Source of the DNA: DASWED01 sp036394995
GTDB lineage: Bacteria; Actinomycetota; UBA4738; JACQTL01
Assembly (NCBI GenBank): GCA_036394995.1
Contig: DASWED010000089.1
Location: 1 to 64,000, forward strand
DNA length: 64,000 bases
Direction: 5' to 3'
Position 1 is the stretch's first letter; every line of letters begins with the position of its first letter. The notes below the pieces were generated by a model. That model was given only the letters and a program-made list of their open reading frames with translations. It did not search any database and had not been told where the DNA came from. This document shows, one piece after another, positions 35,162 through 44,209 of the stretch. The position numbers and the translations under genes are program-made.

Positions 35162-35967
35162 CCGGTTTGCCCGATCTGCCCCTCTCCGGAGGGCGGGGGT
35201 TCGGCGTCTCCCCGAGCTTCATGGATGCCCTGGCCGAACACGGCCCCGAACCGTTCCGTGCCACCTCCGCCTCCCCGCAGCAGGCCGCCGGCCAGCTCGC
35301 GATCCCGCACGGCACCACGATCATCGGGCTGAAGTTCTCGGGTGGGGTGGTGATGGCCGGTGACCGGCGGGCCACCGAGGGCTACTCGATCGCGGACGAG
35401 AAGATCGAGAAGGTGTTCCAGGCCGACGACTACTCGTGCGTCTCGATCGCCGGCGCGGCCGGGCAGGCCACGGAGATCGTGCGCCTGTTCCAGACCGAGC
35501 TCGAGCACTACGAGAAGGTGGAGGGGGAGCGGCTCTCGCTCGAGGGCAAGGCCAACCGACTGGCCCAGATGATCCGGGGGAACTTCCCGATGGCCCTCCA
35601 GGGGCTGGTGGTGGTCCCCCTGTTCGGGGGGTTCGACGAACGGCGGGCCGAGGGACGGCTGTTCCGGTACGACGCCACCGGGGGACGCTGGGAGGAGGAG
35701 AACTACATGGCCACCGGCTCGGGGGGCCGGCCGGCCAAGGGGACGCTGAAGAAGCTGTGGCGCCCTGGCCTCTCACGGGACGACGCCCTGCGGATCGTCA
35801 TCGAGTCCCTCCGGGACGCGTCGGAGGAGGACGTGGCCACCGGCGGGCCCGATCCCGTGCGCGGCATCTGGCCCAGCGTGAAGGTCGTGACCTCGGACGG
35901 CGTCGAGGAGATTGCCGACCCCGACCTGAAGGCGGCCTACGACGCGGCCGGGGGTGAGGGGTCCTGA
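35158..35967 (+). CDS. prcB: Proteasome beta subunit
   Basis: 269 residues. A propeptide of 52 residues precedes Thr53 in [16 protein letters not shown], the N-terminal nucleophile exposed by autoprocessing. GDRRAT and KIEKVF follow, carrying the conserved Asp and Lys of the active site, and [19 protein letters not shown] near 180-200 is typical. It forms the two inner catalytic rings. ATG overlaps the pup stop and TGA overlaps the prcA ATG, so pup-prcB-prcA is tightly coupled. Confidence 0.96.
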   Translation: MTGLPDLPLSGGRGFGVSPSFMDALAEHGPEPFRATSASPQQAAGQLAIPHGTTIIGLKFSGGVVMAGDRRATEGYSIADEKIEKVFQADDYSCVSIAGAAGQATEIVRLFQTELEHYEKVEGERLSLEGKANRLAQMIRGNFPMALQGLVVVPLFGGFDERRAEGRLFRYDATGGRWEEENYMATGSGGRPAKGTLKKLWRPGLSRDDALRIVIESLRDASEEDVATGGPDPVRGIWPSVKVVTSDGVEEIADPDLKAAYDAAGGEGS

Positions 35968-36761
35968 TGTCCTTCCAGCCTTACGTCCCGCCCGAGCAGC
36001 TCATGAAGGACCGCTCGGAGTACGCGCGCAAGGGCATCGCCCGGGGCCGGTCGGTGGTGGCGATGGAGTTCGCCGAGGGAGTCCTGTTCGTCGCCGAGAA
36101 TCCCAGCGCCACGCTGCACAAGATCAGCGAGATCTACGACCGGATCGCGTTCGCCGGCGTGGGGAAGTACAGCGAGTTCGAGGACCTCCGGATCTCCGGG
36201 ATCCGCTTGGCCGACATCCGGGGCTACTCCTACGGGCGCGAGGACGTCAGCGCGAAGGCCCTGGCGAACGCGTACTCGCAGGCCCTGTCGGCCATCTTCA
36301 CCCAGCAGATGAAACCCTACGAGGTGGAGATCCTGGTGGCGCAGGTGGGGGACCGTCCGGAGGAGAACGAGATCTTCCACGTGCTGTTCGACGGGAGCGT
36401 CACCGACGAGCAGGGCTACGTGGGCATCGGGGGGTTGTCCGAGGAGCTCACCCAGCACCTCCGGGACGACTACCGGGAGGACTGGGATCTGGGAAGCGGC
36501 GTCCGGGCGGCGGTGCGGGCCCTGGGGAACGGCGGCGAGCGGACCATCCCCACCGAGGACCTGGAAGTCGCCGTCCTGGACCGCACCAGGAGCCGGCGCA
36601 AGTTCCGGCGCCTCGCCGACGACGAGGTCAGCGCGATCCTGGCCGAAGGGGGCGAACCGACCCCCGCGGACGAGCCGGCGTCCGACGCCGTGTCCACCGG
36701 GGACGAACGGGCGTCGGACGAGCTCGAGTCCCCGGGCGGCTCCACCGCCACCGACGACTGA
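35967..36761 (+). CDS. prcA: Proteasome alpha subunit
   Basis: 264 residues, non-catalytic outer-ring subunit. The N-terminal PEQLMKDRSEYARKGIARGR forms the gating tail and H0 helix, followed by SVVAMEFAEGVLFVAENPS. The last ~45 residues (from about 220) are acidic and low in complexity (ADEPASDAVSTGDERASDEL), probably disordered, as in other actinobacterial PrcA. ATG 35967 is the last base of the prcB stop. The ring surface receives the ARC C-terminal tail. Confidence 0.95.
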   Translation: MSFQPYVPPEQLMKDRSEYARKGIARGRSVVAMEFAEGVLFVAENPSATLHKISEIYDRIAFAGVGKYSEFEDLRISGIRLADIRGYSYGREDVSAKALANAYSQALSAIFTQQMKPYEVEILVAQVGDRPEENEIFHVLFDGSVTDEQGYVGIGGLSEELTQHLRDDYREDWDLGSGVRAAVRALGNGGERTIPTEDLEVAVLDRTRSRRKFRRLADDEVSAILAEGGEPTPADEPASDAVSTGDERASDELESPGGSTATDD

Positions 36762-36768
36762 GGCCCGG

Positions 36769-38043
36769 GTGAGCGGGACGCCCCCGGCCGAGCCCGTCGC
36801 GGGCCACCGCACGGCCACCGGCACGCACGCGGTCCCGGAAACGCCCGTCGATCTGATCTTCAACCCGTGGCTCCCGGAGATCCACGCGAACCCGTACCCG
36901 GTCTACCGCCGGCTCCAGCGCGAGGATCCGGTCCACCGGCCGTTTCCGGGCGTCGTGATCCTGTCCCGCCACCGGGACGCGACCGCGCTGCTCCGGAATC
37001 CCGCCATGAGCAGCGACCGCCGGAACTCGCCCGTGTACGAGCAGTTCATCGCGGCGCTCCCGGTGGAGCCGGACGAGGGCGCGCTCACGCCCTCCATGCT
37101 GTTCCTGGACCCACCGGACCACGACCGGCTCCGCCGCCTGGCCAGCAAGGCCTTCACCCCCCGGGCCGTCGAACGGCTGTCGCCGCGGATCCGGGAGGTG
37201 GTCGACTCCCTGCTGGACCGGGCCCGGGAGCGGGGGGCGTTCGACGTCGTGGCCGACCTGGCCTACCCGCTGCCGGTGACCGTGATCTCCGAGATGCTGG
37301 CCATCCCCGAAGCCGATCGGCACGCCCTCCGCCGGTGGTCGCTCGACCTCATCTACACGCTGGATCCGATGCTGTCGGTGGAGGCGCTGGCCCGGGCCCA
37401 GCGGGCCGGCGCTGAGTTCCGCGCGTACCTCCGGGAGCTCATCGGCGACCGCCGCCGGCACCTCGGCGACGACCTGCTGTCCGGGCTCATCCAGGCCGAG
37501 GACGACGGGCAGCAGCTCTCGCCCCACGAGCTCGTCGCGACCTGCGTCCTGCTGCTGGTGGCCGGCCACGAGACCACCTCGAGCTTCATCGGGAACGGGA
37601 TGCTGGCGCTCCTCCGCCACCCGGATGAGTACCGACGCCTCCACGAGGACCCCGGGCTGATGCGCTCGGCCGGCGAGGAGCTGCTCCGATACGACTCCCC
37701 GGTGCAGCTCACCGGCCGGCTGGTGCTCCGGGACACGGAGATCGCGGGGGTGCGGGTCTCGGCCGGGGAGGACGTCGTGGCGCTGATGGGGTCCGCGAAC
37801 CGCGACCCCGAGGTGTTCGCCGAACCCGACCGCCTGGACGTGGGCCGAACCGACAACCGCCACCTGGCCTTCGGCGGCGGCATCCACTTCTGCCTGGGTG
37901 CCCCGCTGGCCCGCCTGGAGGGCGGCATCGCCATCGCGTCGCTGGTCCGCCGATTCCCGAACCTGGCGCTCGCCAACGACGACCCCCGGTGGCGCGACAC
38001 CATCACCCTGCGAGCCCTCAGCTCGCTCCCCGTCGCGTCCTGA
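36769..38043 (+). CDS. Cytochrome P450
   Basis: 424 residues. I-helix oxygen-activation motif LVAGHETTSS near 262, K-helix ExxR in GEELLRYDSP near 305, and heme-binding FGGGIHFCLGAPLAR near 365 with the axial Cys. Soluble bacterial class (CYP105/107-like layout, DPPDHDRLRRLASKAFTPR). GTG start only 7 bases after the prcA stop, so likely in the same transcript. No ferredoxin or reductase gene lies nearby, so the electron donor and substrate are unknown. A P450 directly behind the proteasome genes is unexpected. Confidence 0.92.
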   Translation: MSGTPPAEPVAGHRTATGTHAVPETPVDLIFNPWLPEIHANPYPVYRRLQREDPVHRPFPGVVILSRHRDATALLRNPAMSSDRRNSPVYEQFIAALPVEPDEGALTPSMLFLDPPDHDRLRRLASKAFTPRAVERLSPRIREVVDSLLDRARERGAFDVVADLAYPLPVTVISEMLAIPEADRHALRRWSLDLIYTLDPMLSVEALARAQRAGAEFRAYLRELIGDRRRHLGDDLLSGLIQAEDDGQQLSPHELVATCVLLLVAGHETTSSFIGNGMLALLRHPDEYRRLHEDPGLMRSAGEELLRYDSPVQLTGRLVLRDTEIAGVRVSAGEDVVALMGSANRDPEVFAEPDRLDVGRTDNRHLAFGGGIHFCLGAPLARLEGGIAIASLVRRFPNLALANDDPRWRDTITLRALSSLPVAS

Positions 38044-38177
38044 CGCCGCAGGCGAGCCCTGGCCTCAGACGGGCTCACGTGCTGGGGTCGAGGGTGCTTC
38101 CGGGCCCCGGACCTGCGCTTGACGGATCGGGCCGGGCCCCATAGGTTCCGGCCGCATCCCGGCAAAGGGGGAGAAAC

Positions 38178-38740
38178 ATGCGGCGATCGTCCAGTCTCGG
38201 GTCGGCAATCCTTTCGGCTCTCCTCGTGGGCGGCGTGGGACTGATCGCGGCCGGGGTGTGGGCCCAGTCCTCTCCGTCCCCCGTGGCGCCCTCCCGGACG
38301 GTGCGGGTGCAGCTTCCCGCCGGCGAGAGCCGGCTGGAGCTCGCCGGTGGGTGGGCCATGGTGCGGGACGCGGCCGGCGCGACCGTCAGCCGGACGCGCG
38401 TCGGCTGAACGGTTCGCTGGATGCGGGATCCGCGGTGGTGAACGGCCGCGGCGACGGCGACACGTTCAACGTCAACGCCGCGCCGGGGATCCCCTTCACG
38501 GGGAACGGGCGGGGCGGCAGCGACACGATCAACGGGAGCAGCGGGGCCGAGACCTTTCGCGGAGGCAGAGGCGCCGACAGCGTCACCGGGGGCTCCGGTG
38601 CGGACGTCCTCCGCGGCGGCAAGGGCGACGACTCGGTGGATGGCGCCGATGGGGCGCCGGGCGACATCGTGGACGGCGACGCCGGCACCGACACCTGCAC
38701 GGCCGACCCTGGTGACACCGTCCGGGAGTGCGAGGCGTAA
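38178..38740 (+). pseudogene. Secreted RTX-like calcium-repeat protein, apparently frameshifted
   Basis: Frame one (38178-38408) gives 76 residues with a clean signal peptide (LGSAILSALLVGGVGLIAAGVWAQ) and then stops. The other frame is open through the same spot and continues to 38740 with [19 protein letters not shown], then [20 protein letters not shown], the nonapeptide-like calcium-binding repeat of RTX proteins, ending [14 protein letters not shown]. The two halves together make one sensible exported protein, so a frameshift near 38395-38410 is likely, real or from sequencing. If intact, it would be a Ca2+-binding surface or secreted protein. A separate GTG start at 38435 is possible but leaves the repeats without a signal. 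Confidence 0.6.
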
Positions 38741-38837
38741 CGGTCCCGACGCCCAGCGAGGGGTAGCCGCGGCCGCGGGCGGCGCCCGGCCGCAGGCCTT
38801 CCCGACGGAACGTCCCCGGCGAAACGCCGGCCGCCCC

Positions 38838-38850
38838 TACACTGGCTTCG
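38838..38850 (+). promoter_or_regulatory. -10 box of leaderless pafA (TACACT)
   Basis: TACACT at 38838-38843 and 6 bases to GTG 38850. It fixes the start at the residue where PafA homology begins. Confidence 0.55.
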
Positions 38851-40208
38851 TGGACCGGCGGATCTTCGGGCTGGAGAATGAGTACGGGGTGACCTGCACC
38901 TTCCGGGGGCAGCGGCGGCTGTCGCCGGACGAGGTGGCCCGGTACCTGTTCCGGCGGGTGGTGCACTGGGGGCGGTCGTCGAACGTCTTCCTGGAGAACG
39001 GCGCCCGGCTGTATCTCGACGTCGGCTCGCACCCGGAGTACGCCACGCCCGAGTGCGACAAGGTCCTCGACCTGGTCGCCCACGACAAAGCGGGGGAGCG
39101 GATCCTGGAAGCGCTGCTCTCGGCGGCCCAGCTCCGGCTGCACGAGGAGGGCATCTCCGGGGAGGTGTTCCTGTTCAAGAACAACACCGACTCGGCGGGC
39201 AACTCCTACGGCTGCCACGAGAACTACCTGGTGGCCCGGCAGGGCGAGTTCGCCCGGATGGCCGACATCCTGATCCCGTTCTTCGTGACCCGCCAGATCT
39301 ACTGCGGGGCCGGCAAAGTCCTGCACGGGCCCCGCGGCGCCCAGTTCTGCCTGTCCCAGCGGGCCGAGCACATCTGGGAGGGCGTCTCCAGCGCCACCAC
39401 CCGGTCACGCCCGATCATCAACACCCGCGACGAGCCCCACGCGGACGCGGAGCGGTTCCGCCGGCTCCACGTGATCGTGGGCGACTCGAACATGAGCGAG
39501 TGGACGAACCTCATGAAGGTCGGCATCACCCACCTCGTCCTGCGGATGGTCGAGGAGAACACCGTGATGCGCGACCTGACCCTGGAGAACCCCATCCGGG
39601 CCATCCGGGAGATCTCCCACGACATGAGCTGCCGCAAGAAGGTTCGCCTGGCGAATGGGCGCGAGCTCTCCGCCATCGACGTCCAGAACGAGTACTACGA
39701 GCGGACCGCGAAGTTCCACGAGCGCCGGGGCGGCGACGAGCTGGCCACGAGGCTGCTCCAGGAGTGGCGGGCGGCGCTCGACGCCCTGGCCGCCCAGGAG
39801 CCCGAACGGTTGGTCCGCAAGGTGGACTGGGTCACGAAGCACGTCCTGATCGAACGGTACCGGGCCAAGCACGGGCTCCCCCTGGCGAGCGCCCGCGTGG
39901 CTCTCATGGACCTGGCGTACCACGACGTGAACCGCGACCGGGGCCTGTACTACCTGCTGGAGCGCAACGGACGCGTCGAACGGGCCGTGGACGAGCGCGA
40001 CGTCCAACGGGCCATGCGGGAGCCCCCCCAGACCACCCGGGCCCGCCTCCGGGGCGAGTTCATCCGCCAGGCCAAGCAGCGCCGCCGCGACTACACCGTG
40101 GACTGGGTCCACCTCAAGCTGAACGACCAGGCCCAGCGGACGGTCCTGTGCAAGGACCCCTTCAAGTCCGTCGACGAACGAGTCGAGCAGCTGATCGCCC
40201 ACATGTGA
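38850..40208 (+). CDS. pafA: Pup-protein ligase PafA
   Basis: 452 residues, GTG start. [10 protein letters not shown] near 6-15 and [17 protein letters not shown] with Asp57 as catalytic base; no Dop-type insertion, which separates it from dop. [32 protein letters not shown] and [16 protein letters not shown] are family signatures, and the C-terminal domain ends [12 protein letters not shown]. It uses ATP to phosphorylate the Pup terminal Glu and joins it to lysines. In contrast to Mycobacterium, it is separated from prcA by a P450 and the broken RTX gene. Expressed from its own leaderless promoter. Confidence 0.96.
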   Translation: MDRRIFGLENEYGVTCTFRGQRRLSPDEVARYLFRRVVHWGRSSNVFLENGARLYLDVGSHPEYATPECDKVLDLVAHDKAGERILEALLSAAQLRLHEEGISGEVFLFKNNTDSAGNSYGCHENYLVARQGEFARMADILIPFFVTRQIYCGAGKVLHGPRGAQFCLSQRAEHIWEGVSSATTRSRPIINTRDEPHADAERFRRLHVIVGDSNMSEWTNLMKVGITHLVLRMVEENTVMRDLTLENPIRAIREISHDMSCRKKVRLANGRELSAIDVQNEYYERTAKFHERRGGDELATRLLQEWRAALDALAAQEPERLVRKVDWVTKHVLIERYRAKHGLPLASARVALMDLAYHDVNRDRGLYYLLERNGRVERAVDERDVQRAMREPPQTTRARLRGEFIRQAKQRRRDYTVDWVHLKLNDQAQRTVLCKDPFKSVDERVEQLIAHM

Positions 40209-40237
40209 CGACGGCCGGGGGGCGGGGCGACGACCCG

Positions 40238-40750
40238 TCAGCCGGCGAAGGAGATGCGAGGCTCCTCGGCGTCGCCCTCGGCCAGCTCGCGGGCGATGGC
40301 CTTGTGGGTGACCGGCGAGGACAGCACGATCGAGGTCACGGTCTCGCCGTAGGGCATGAGCCGATCGATGAGCTCCTGGAGGTGCTCCACGGACCGAACC
40401 GCCACCTTCATGATGTAGGACTCGGCCCCGGTGATCCGGTGGCACTCCAGGACCTCCGGATACCCCGAGACGATCCGGCCGAGCTCGAGGCAGTTCAGGC
40501 CCCGGTGGGTCACCCGGATCAGCGCGGTGAGGGGAAGCCCCAGGCGAGCGAGGTCGACGTCCAGACGGTAGCCTCGGATGATGCCGTCCTCCTCCATCCT
40601 CCGGATCCGGTCGGCGACGGCCGGTGGGGTGAGCCCCACGCGGCGGCCCAGCTCCGAGTACGAGAGGCGGGCGCTGCCCTGCAGCTCGCGGAGCATGGCC
40701 CAGCCGATGTCATCGAGTTCCTGAACGGGTTCCAAGGTCATTCCTTCCAT
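40238..40750 (-). CDS. Lrp/AsnC-family transcriptional regulator
   Basis: 170 residues (ATG 40750; ATG 40741 also possible). N-terminal winged helix-turn-helix LDDIGWAMLRELQGSARLSY, SELGRRVGLTPPAVADRIRR; C-terminal RAM ligand-binding domain YPEVLECHRITGAESYIMKV. Such proteins sense amino acids and form octamers. Divergent from a small membrane protein and an EamA exporter, which is a common target arrangement for Lrp-type regulators. An inverted repeat in the shared intergenic region may be its operator. Confidence 0.88.
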   Translation of the reverse strand: MEGMTLEPVQELDDIGWAMLRELQGSARLSYSELGRRVGLTPPAVADRIRRMEEDGIIRGYRLDVDLARLGLPLTALIRVTHRGLNCLELGRIVSGYPEVLECHRITGAESYIMKVAVRSVEHLQELIDRLMPYGETVTSIVLSSPVTHKAIARELAEGDAEEPRISFAG

Positions 40751-40763
40751 CGGATTTCAATTT

Positions 40764-40777
40764 GTGATCCACATCAC
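40764..40777. promoter_or_regulatory. Inverted repeat GTGAT-4-ATCAC, putative operator
   Basis: GTGAT (40764-40768) and ATCAC (40773-40777) around a 4-base centre, in the AT-richest stretch of the window, between the divergent Lrp gene and the small membrane protein gene. It lies just upstream of the 40799 promoter. Confidence 0.5.
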
Positions 40778-40798
40778 CCAGATAGTTTGCATTATCCG

Positions 40799-40835
40799 TT
40801 CACTTCGGGCAAGACTCTTTCTATGATGTCTTCCA
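40799..40835 (+). promoter_or_regulatory. Promoter TTCACT, 17-base spacer, TATGAT, leaderless start
   Basis: TTCACT 40799-40804, spacer of exactly 17, TATGAT 40822-40827, then 7 bases to ATG 40835. The most complete sigma-A-type promoter together with 17660. Confidence 0.7.
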
Positions 40836-41065
40836 TGAGGGCCACGCACAACCCGCGGAGGCACGAGGTCCCGTGGATCGTGATCGGGGCCGCGTTCGTG
40901 GCGATCATGGCCGGCCTGGCGGCGCTGGGACGCTCCTCGGGTTGGCCAGCCGGCCTGCTGCTGCTGACCGTGTTCGGGGGCCTGGCCTGGGGCGCCTGGC
41001 GGTGGGGCGCCGACTCCCGGGACGGAGCCGACTGGAAGCCGCGGGGGCCGGGAGCCGTGCGGTGA
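40835..41065 (+). CDS. Small two-helix membrane protein
   Basis: 76 residues: basic N-terminus MRATHNPRRHE, two hydrophobic helices (WIVIGAAFVAIMAGLAALG and GLLLLTVFGGLAWGAWRWG) and a polar tail. In-frame ATGs at 40823 and 40826 lie inside the predicted -10 box, so ATG 40835 is preferred. The stop overlaps the EamA start by four bases (GTGA). No family recognised; possibly an accessory to the exporter. Confidence 0.65.
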   Translation: MRATHNPRRHEVPWIVIGAAFVAIMAGLAALGRSSGWPAGLLLLTVFGGLAWGAWRWGADSRDGADWKPRGPGAVR

Positions 41066-42102
41066 GGGGCCGGACGGCCTCGCCGGCCACGACCCGGGAT
41101 CCGGCGGTGCGCATCGGTCGGACGGTGACGCCGGCCGTGTGGGGCGCGCTGTCGATCGTGTACGTGGTGTGGGGCTCGACCTACCTGGCCATCCGCGAGG
41201 CGATCCTCACGATGCCCCCGTTCTTCATGGCATCCACGCGGTTCCTGATCGCCGGCGGGGTCCTGTACCTGGTCGCGGTCCGCCGGGGAGACCGCGAGGC
41301 GGACCGCCCGGGGCGCACGCAGTGGCGGGCCGCCACGATCGTGGGGGGCCTGCTGCTGCTCGGCGGCAACGGCGGCGTGGTGTGGGCCGAGCAGCGCATC
41401 CCGTCGGGCACCACGGCGCTGCTCGTGGCCACGGTGCCGCTGTGGATGGTCGTGATCGGCCGGGCGGCGTTCCGCGAACGGGTCAGGGTCCAGGAGACCC
41501 TGGGTGTCCTGATCGGGTTCGGCGGTATCGCCCTGCTGGTGGTGGGGTCCGGCAGCGGCTCCGGCGGGCTGAACATGGCCGGGGTGGCGGCGGCGCTGGT
41601 GGCGCCGGTGTGCTGGGCCACCGGTTCGCTGTACTCGCGAAGGGCCGCGCTGCCGTCACGTCCGCTGGTCTCGACGGCCATGCAGATGCTCGCCGGCGGC
41701 GTGCTCCTGGGGATCGCGGGGTTGGTCACCGGCGAGGTGGCCGACGTCCATCCCTCCCAAATCTCGCTGGGCTCCGTGGTGGGCCTGGTGTACCTCATCG
41801 TGCTGGGGTCGCTGGTCGCGTTCAGCACCTACATGTGGCTGCTGCGCAACGCCCCCATCTCGCTCGTGGGGACGTACGCGTACGTGAACCCGGTGGTCGC
41901 CGTGTTCCTCGGTTGGGCCTTCCTGGACGAGATCATTCGGGGGACCACCCTGCTGGCCGGCGCGGTCATCGTGGTGGCGGTCGCCCTCATCGTCACGGCC
42001 AGGCGACCCCCCGAGCCGCCGCCGGGCCGGAGCGTCCGGGCCCAGGACAACGGCCACCGTACGGTGGCCCGGGCCGAGTCCGTGGCGTCCGACCCGGCCT
42101 GA
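41062..42102 (+). CDS. EamA (DMT superfamily) transporter
   Basis: 346 residues, about ten membrane helices in two EamA repeats. VYVVWGSTYLAIREAI near the N-terminus and LLRNAPISLVGTYAYVNPVV in the second half are typical of RhtA/YdcZ-like amino-acid and metabolite exporters. GTG 41062 overlaps the preceding stop; GTG 41107 is an alternative start. With a divergent Lrp-type regulator, export of an amino acid is the best guess. Tail is hydrophilic. Confidence 0.87.
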   Translation: MRGRTASPATTRDPAVRIGRTVTPAVWGALSIVYVVWGSTYLAIREAILTMPPFFMASTRFLIAGGVLYLVAVRRGDREADRPGRTQWRAATIVGGLLLLGGNGGVVWAEQRIPSGTTALLVATVPLWMVVIGRAAFRERVRVQETLGVLIGFGGIALLVVGSGSGSGGLNMAGVAAALVAPVCWATGSLYSRRAALPSRPLVSTAMQMLAGGVLLGIAGLVTGEVADVHPSQISLGSVVGLVYLIVLGSLVAFSTYMWLLRNAPISLVGTYAYVNPVVAVFLGWAFLDEIIRGTTLLAGAVIVVAVALIVTARRPPEPPPGRSVRAQDNGHRTVARAESVASDPA

Positions 42103-42109
42103 GCCGAGC

Positions 42110-43228
42110 TCAGCCGGCCGGCGGGCCGTTCCCCGCGGGCGGGGACGCCTTCCACGCCCGCGATCCCGCGGCCATCCGCCCCGCCAGGACCCCCGCGGCG
42201 CCGCCGGCCAGGAAGAACGCGGGGTCGTCGGACGGCCTCCGGCCCATGGACTCCACCTCCACTCCGCGGTCGTGAAGGAGATCGAGCGCGACGTCGCCGG
42301 ACGCCTCCACCAGCTGGTGGCGTTCCTCCAGACGGGCGGCCCGGAGCGCGTCCCACACCAGGGACCGGTGCGGCTCGTCCAGGACCGGCACGGCCACGGT
42401 CGCCGGCACCAGGCACACCTCCGACAGGATGGTGAGCGAATGGTGGGAGACTCCCCGGTGGCGCTCTCGGGGGTCCGCGAACCCGATCCGCAGCGCCGCC
42501 ACCGGGCGGCCCCCCAGCGTGTGGGCCGCGTTCATCGAGTTCCCCGTGGCCAGAGCGGAGACCCCCCACCGCGTGGCCGTCCCCAGGTTCCCCGGCCCGT
42601 CGGCCACCACGACGACATCGGCCCCCAGCACCTCCACCGCCGCCAGGAGCCCCGTCCACACCGTGGCCGCCTCCACCTCGCCCCCGAACGCCTGGCCGGC
42701 CGTGACGAACCCGTCGAGCAGCTCGCGCTCCCGCAGGCTCGCCACCAGCCTGGACAGCCCGCCGGGGAGCGCGGCCTGATCGGTCATCACGTGGACCACC
42801 CGCTCCGCCCCCGCGGCCCGCGCGCCGGCCGCCACGGGGGCCACCAGCGAGTGCAGCGGGGCCACGGCCACCGGGGTCCCGGCCAGGCCTCCGGATCGCT
42901 CCAGGACCTCCGCGTGGTCCTCCTCGACCGCCCTGACGGCCGTCTGGGACGGGGTGTACCGGGCCTTCATCATCCCGCCGGCGTCCGGGAGGAGATCCTG
43001 GTCGGGGCCTCCCTCGACCGCCATCACCACGTGGAGCCCGCCGGTCCCCAGACCGAGGGTCACGGCCGTCGTGTTGAGGACCACGGTGTCGCCGGGGACC
43101 ACGGGCCCGGTCACCGCAGGGTAGGCGACGGCCGGCGCCTCGGCCCCCTCGATCTCCACGGCCAGCTCCACCGCGCCGGGCCGCTCGGCCGTCACCCGGA
43201 GCACCCGTCCCCTCCTCAGCCGGACCAT
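42110..43228 (-). CDS. DUF3866 family protein
   Basis: 372 residues from ATG 43228. Begins MVRLRRGRVLRVTAERPGAV, then a region with VVPGDTVVLNTTAVTLGLGTGG and MMKARYTPSQTAV, VVVVADGPGNLGTATRWGVSA and RERHRGVSHHSLTIL, the last two being the most distinctive DUF3866 stretches. No signal peptide or membrane segment. DUF3866 often sits divergently beside pafB in actinobacteria, as here, with 24 bases between the two starts. Biochemical role not known. Confidence 0.82.
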   Translation of the reverse strand: MVRLRRGRVLRVTAERPGAVELAVEIEGAEAPAVAYPAVTGPVVPGDTVVLNTTAVTLGLGTGGLHVVMAVEGGPDQDLLPDAGGMMKARYTPSQTAVRAVEEDHAEVLERSGGLAGTPVAVAPLHSLVAPVAAGARAAGAERVVHVMTDQAALPGGLSRLVASLRERELLDGFVTAGQAFGGEVEAATVWTGLLAAVEVLGADVVVVADGPGNLGTATRWGVSALATGNSMNAAHTLGGRPVAALRIGFADPRERHRGVSHHSLTILSEVCLVPATVAVPVLDEPHRSLVWDALRAARLEERHQLVEASGDVALDLLHDRGVEVESMGRRPSDDPAFFLAGGAAGVLAGRMAAGSRAWKASPPAGNGPPAG

Positions 43229-43237
43229 GACGGCGAG

Positions 43238-43253
43238 TATGATCCCCGCCGGA
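43238..43253 (+). promoter_or_regulatory. -10 box upstream of pafB (TATGAT)
   Basis: TATGAT at 43238-43243, 9 bases before ATG 43253, giving a leader of at most about two bases. Shared 24-base divergent region with DUF3866. Confidence 0.5.
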
Positions 43254-44209
43254 TGCACCCGCTGGAACGCCTGCTCAACCTGGTGATTCTCCTGCTCGAG
43301 ACGTCCCGGCCCCTCTCCTTCGAGCAGATCCGCGAGCGTCTCCCCGCCTACGACCAGGAGGGGGACGAGGCCGCCAAGCGGATGTTCGAACGGGACAAGG
43401 ACCTCCTGCGGGACCTCGGGGTGCCGGTGGAGGTGGCCTCCACGGACGCCTGGGAGGTGGAACAGGGGTACCGGATCCCCAAGGACCAGTACTACCTGCC
43501 CGAGATGGAGTTCGACGAGGAGGAGATCTCGGCGCTGTTCGTGGCCGCGCAGTCGCCGTCGGAGTCGGGCGAGGCCGGGGAGGCCGAGCAGGCCGTTCGC
43601 AAGCTCCAGGCGGGGGTCGATCCGAGCGCCCTGGCCCGGCTGTCGCCGCGGCCCCTGGCGGCGGGGGCCGACGTCGCCGCCGGGCGACTGGTGGCCGTGA
43701 CCGAGGCCATCGAACGCCGCAGCAGCGTGCGGTTCGAGTACCGCGTGGCCGCCGGGGAGGCGGGTGAGCGCCACGTCGACCCGTACTCCCTCGTCTGGCG
43801 GGCCGGCCACTGGTACCTGGTGGGGCTGGACCGGGACCGCGGGGAGGTCCGGTCCTTCCGGCTGTCGCGGTTCCGGTCGGACCCGAAGGAGGCCGGGCCG
43901 GGCTCGGCCCCCCCGGAGAGGTTCAACGCGCGGGAGCACGTCACTCCCGGACGGCGGGGCACGTCCGACGAGCCCGTGGAGGCCCGGGTGGCGTTCTCGC
44001 CGGACGTCGCGTGGTGGGCGGCGCCGCCCGAGGCCCGCCATGTCCGGACGCTGGACGACGGGTGGGTGGAGATGGCCCTGCCGGCAGACCGGGGCGAGTG
44101 GTTCCTGTCGTGGGTCCTGTCGTTCGGACCGGACGCGGTGCTGCTGGCCCCCCGGGAGCTCCGCGACGAGGCGGTCCGCCGCCTGGAGGCGCTCCGTGAG
44201 GCCGGGTAG
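43253..44209 (+). CDS. pafB: WYL-domain transcription factor PafB
   Basis: 318 residues: N-terminal winged helix (HPLERLLNLVILLLETSRPL, FEQIRERLPAY) and a WYL domain near 150-200 (VDPYSLVWRAGHWYLVGLDR, RSFRLSRF) followed by a WCX extension. PafB and PafC form a heterodimer that activates DNA-damage genes in mycobacteria independently of LexA; despite the name, they are not needed for pupylation. GTG of pafC overlaps the 3' end by 14 bases, so the two are coupled. Confidence 0.92.
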   Translation: MHPLERLLNLVILLLETSRPLSFEQIRERLPAYDQEGDEAAKRMFERDKDLLRDLGVPVEVASTDAWEVEQGYRIPKDQYYLPEMEFDEEEISALFVAAQSPSESGEAGEAEQAVRKLQAGVDPSALARLSPRPLAAGADVAAGRLVAVTEAIERRSSVRFEYRVAAGEAGERHVDPYSLVWRAGHWYLVGLDRDRGEVRSFRLSRFRSDPKEAGPGSAPPERFNAREHVTPGRRGTSDEPVEARVAFSPDVAWWAAPPEARHVRTLDDGWVEMALPADRGEWFLSWVLSFGPDAVLLAPRELRDEAVRRLEALREAG

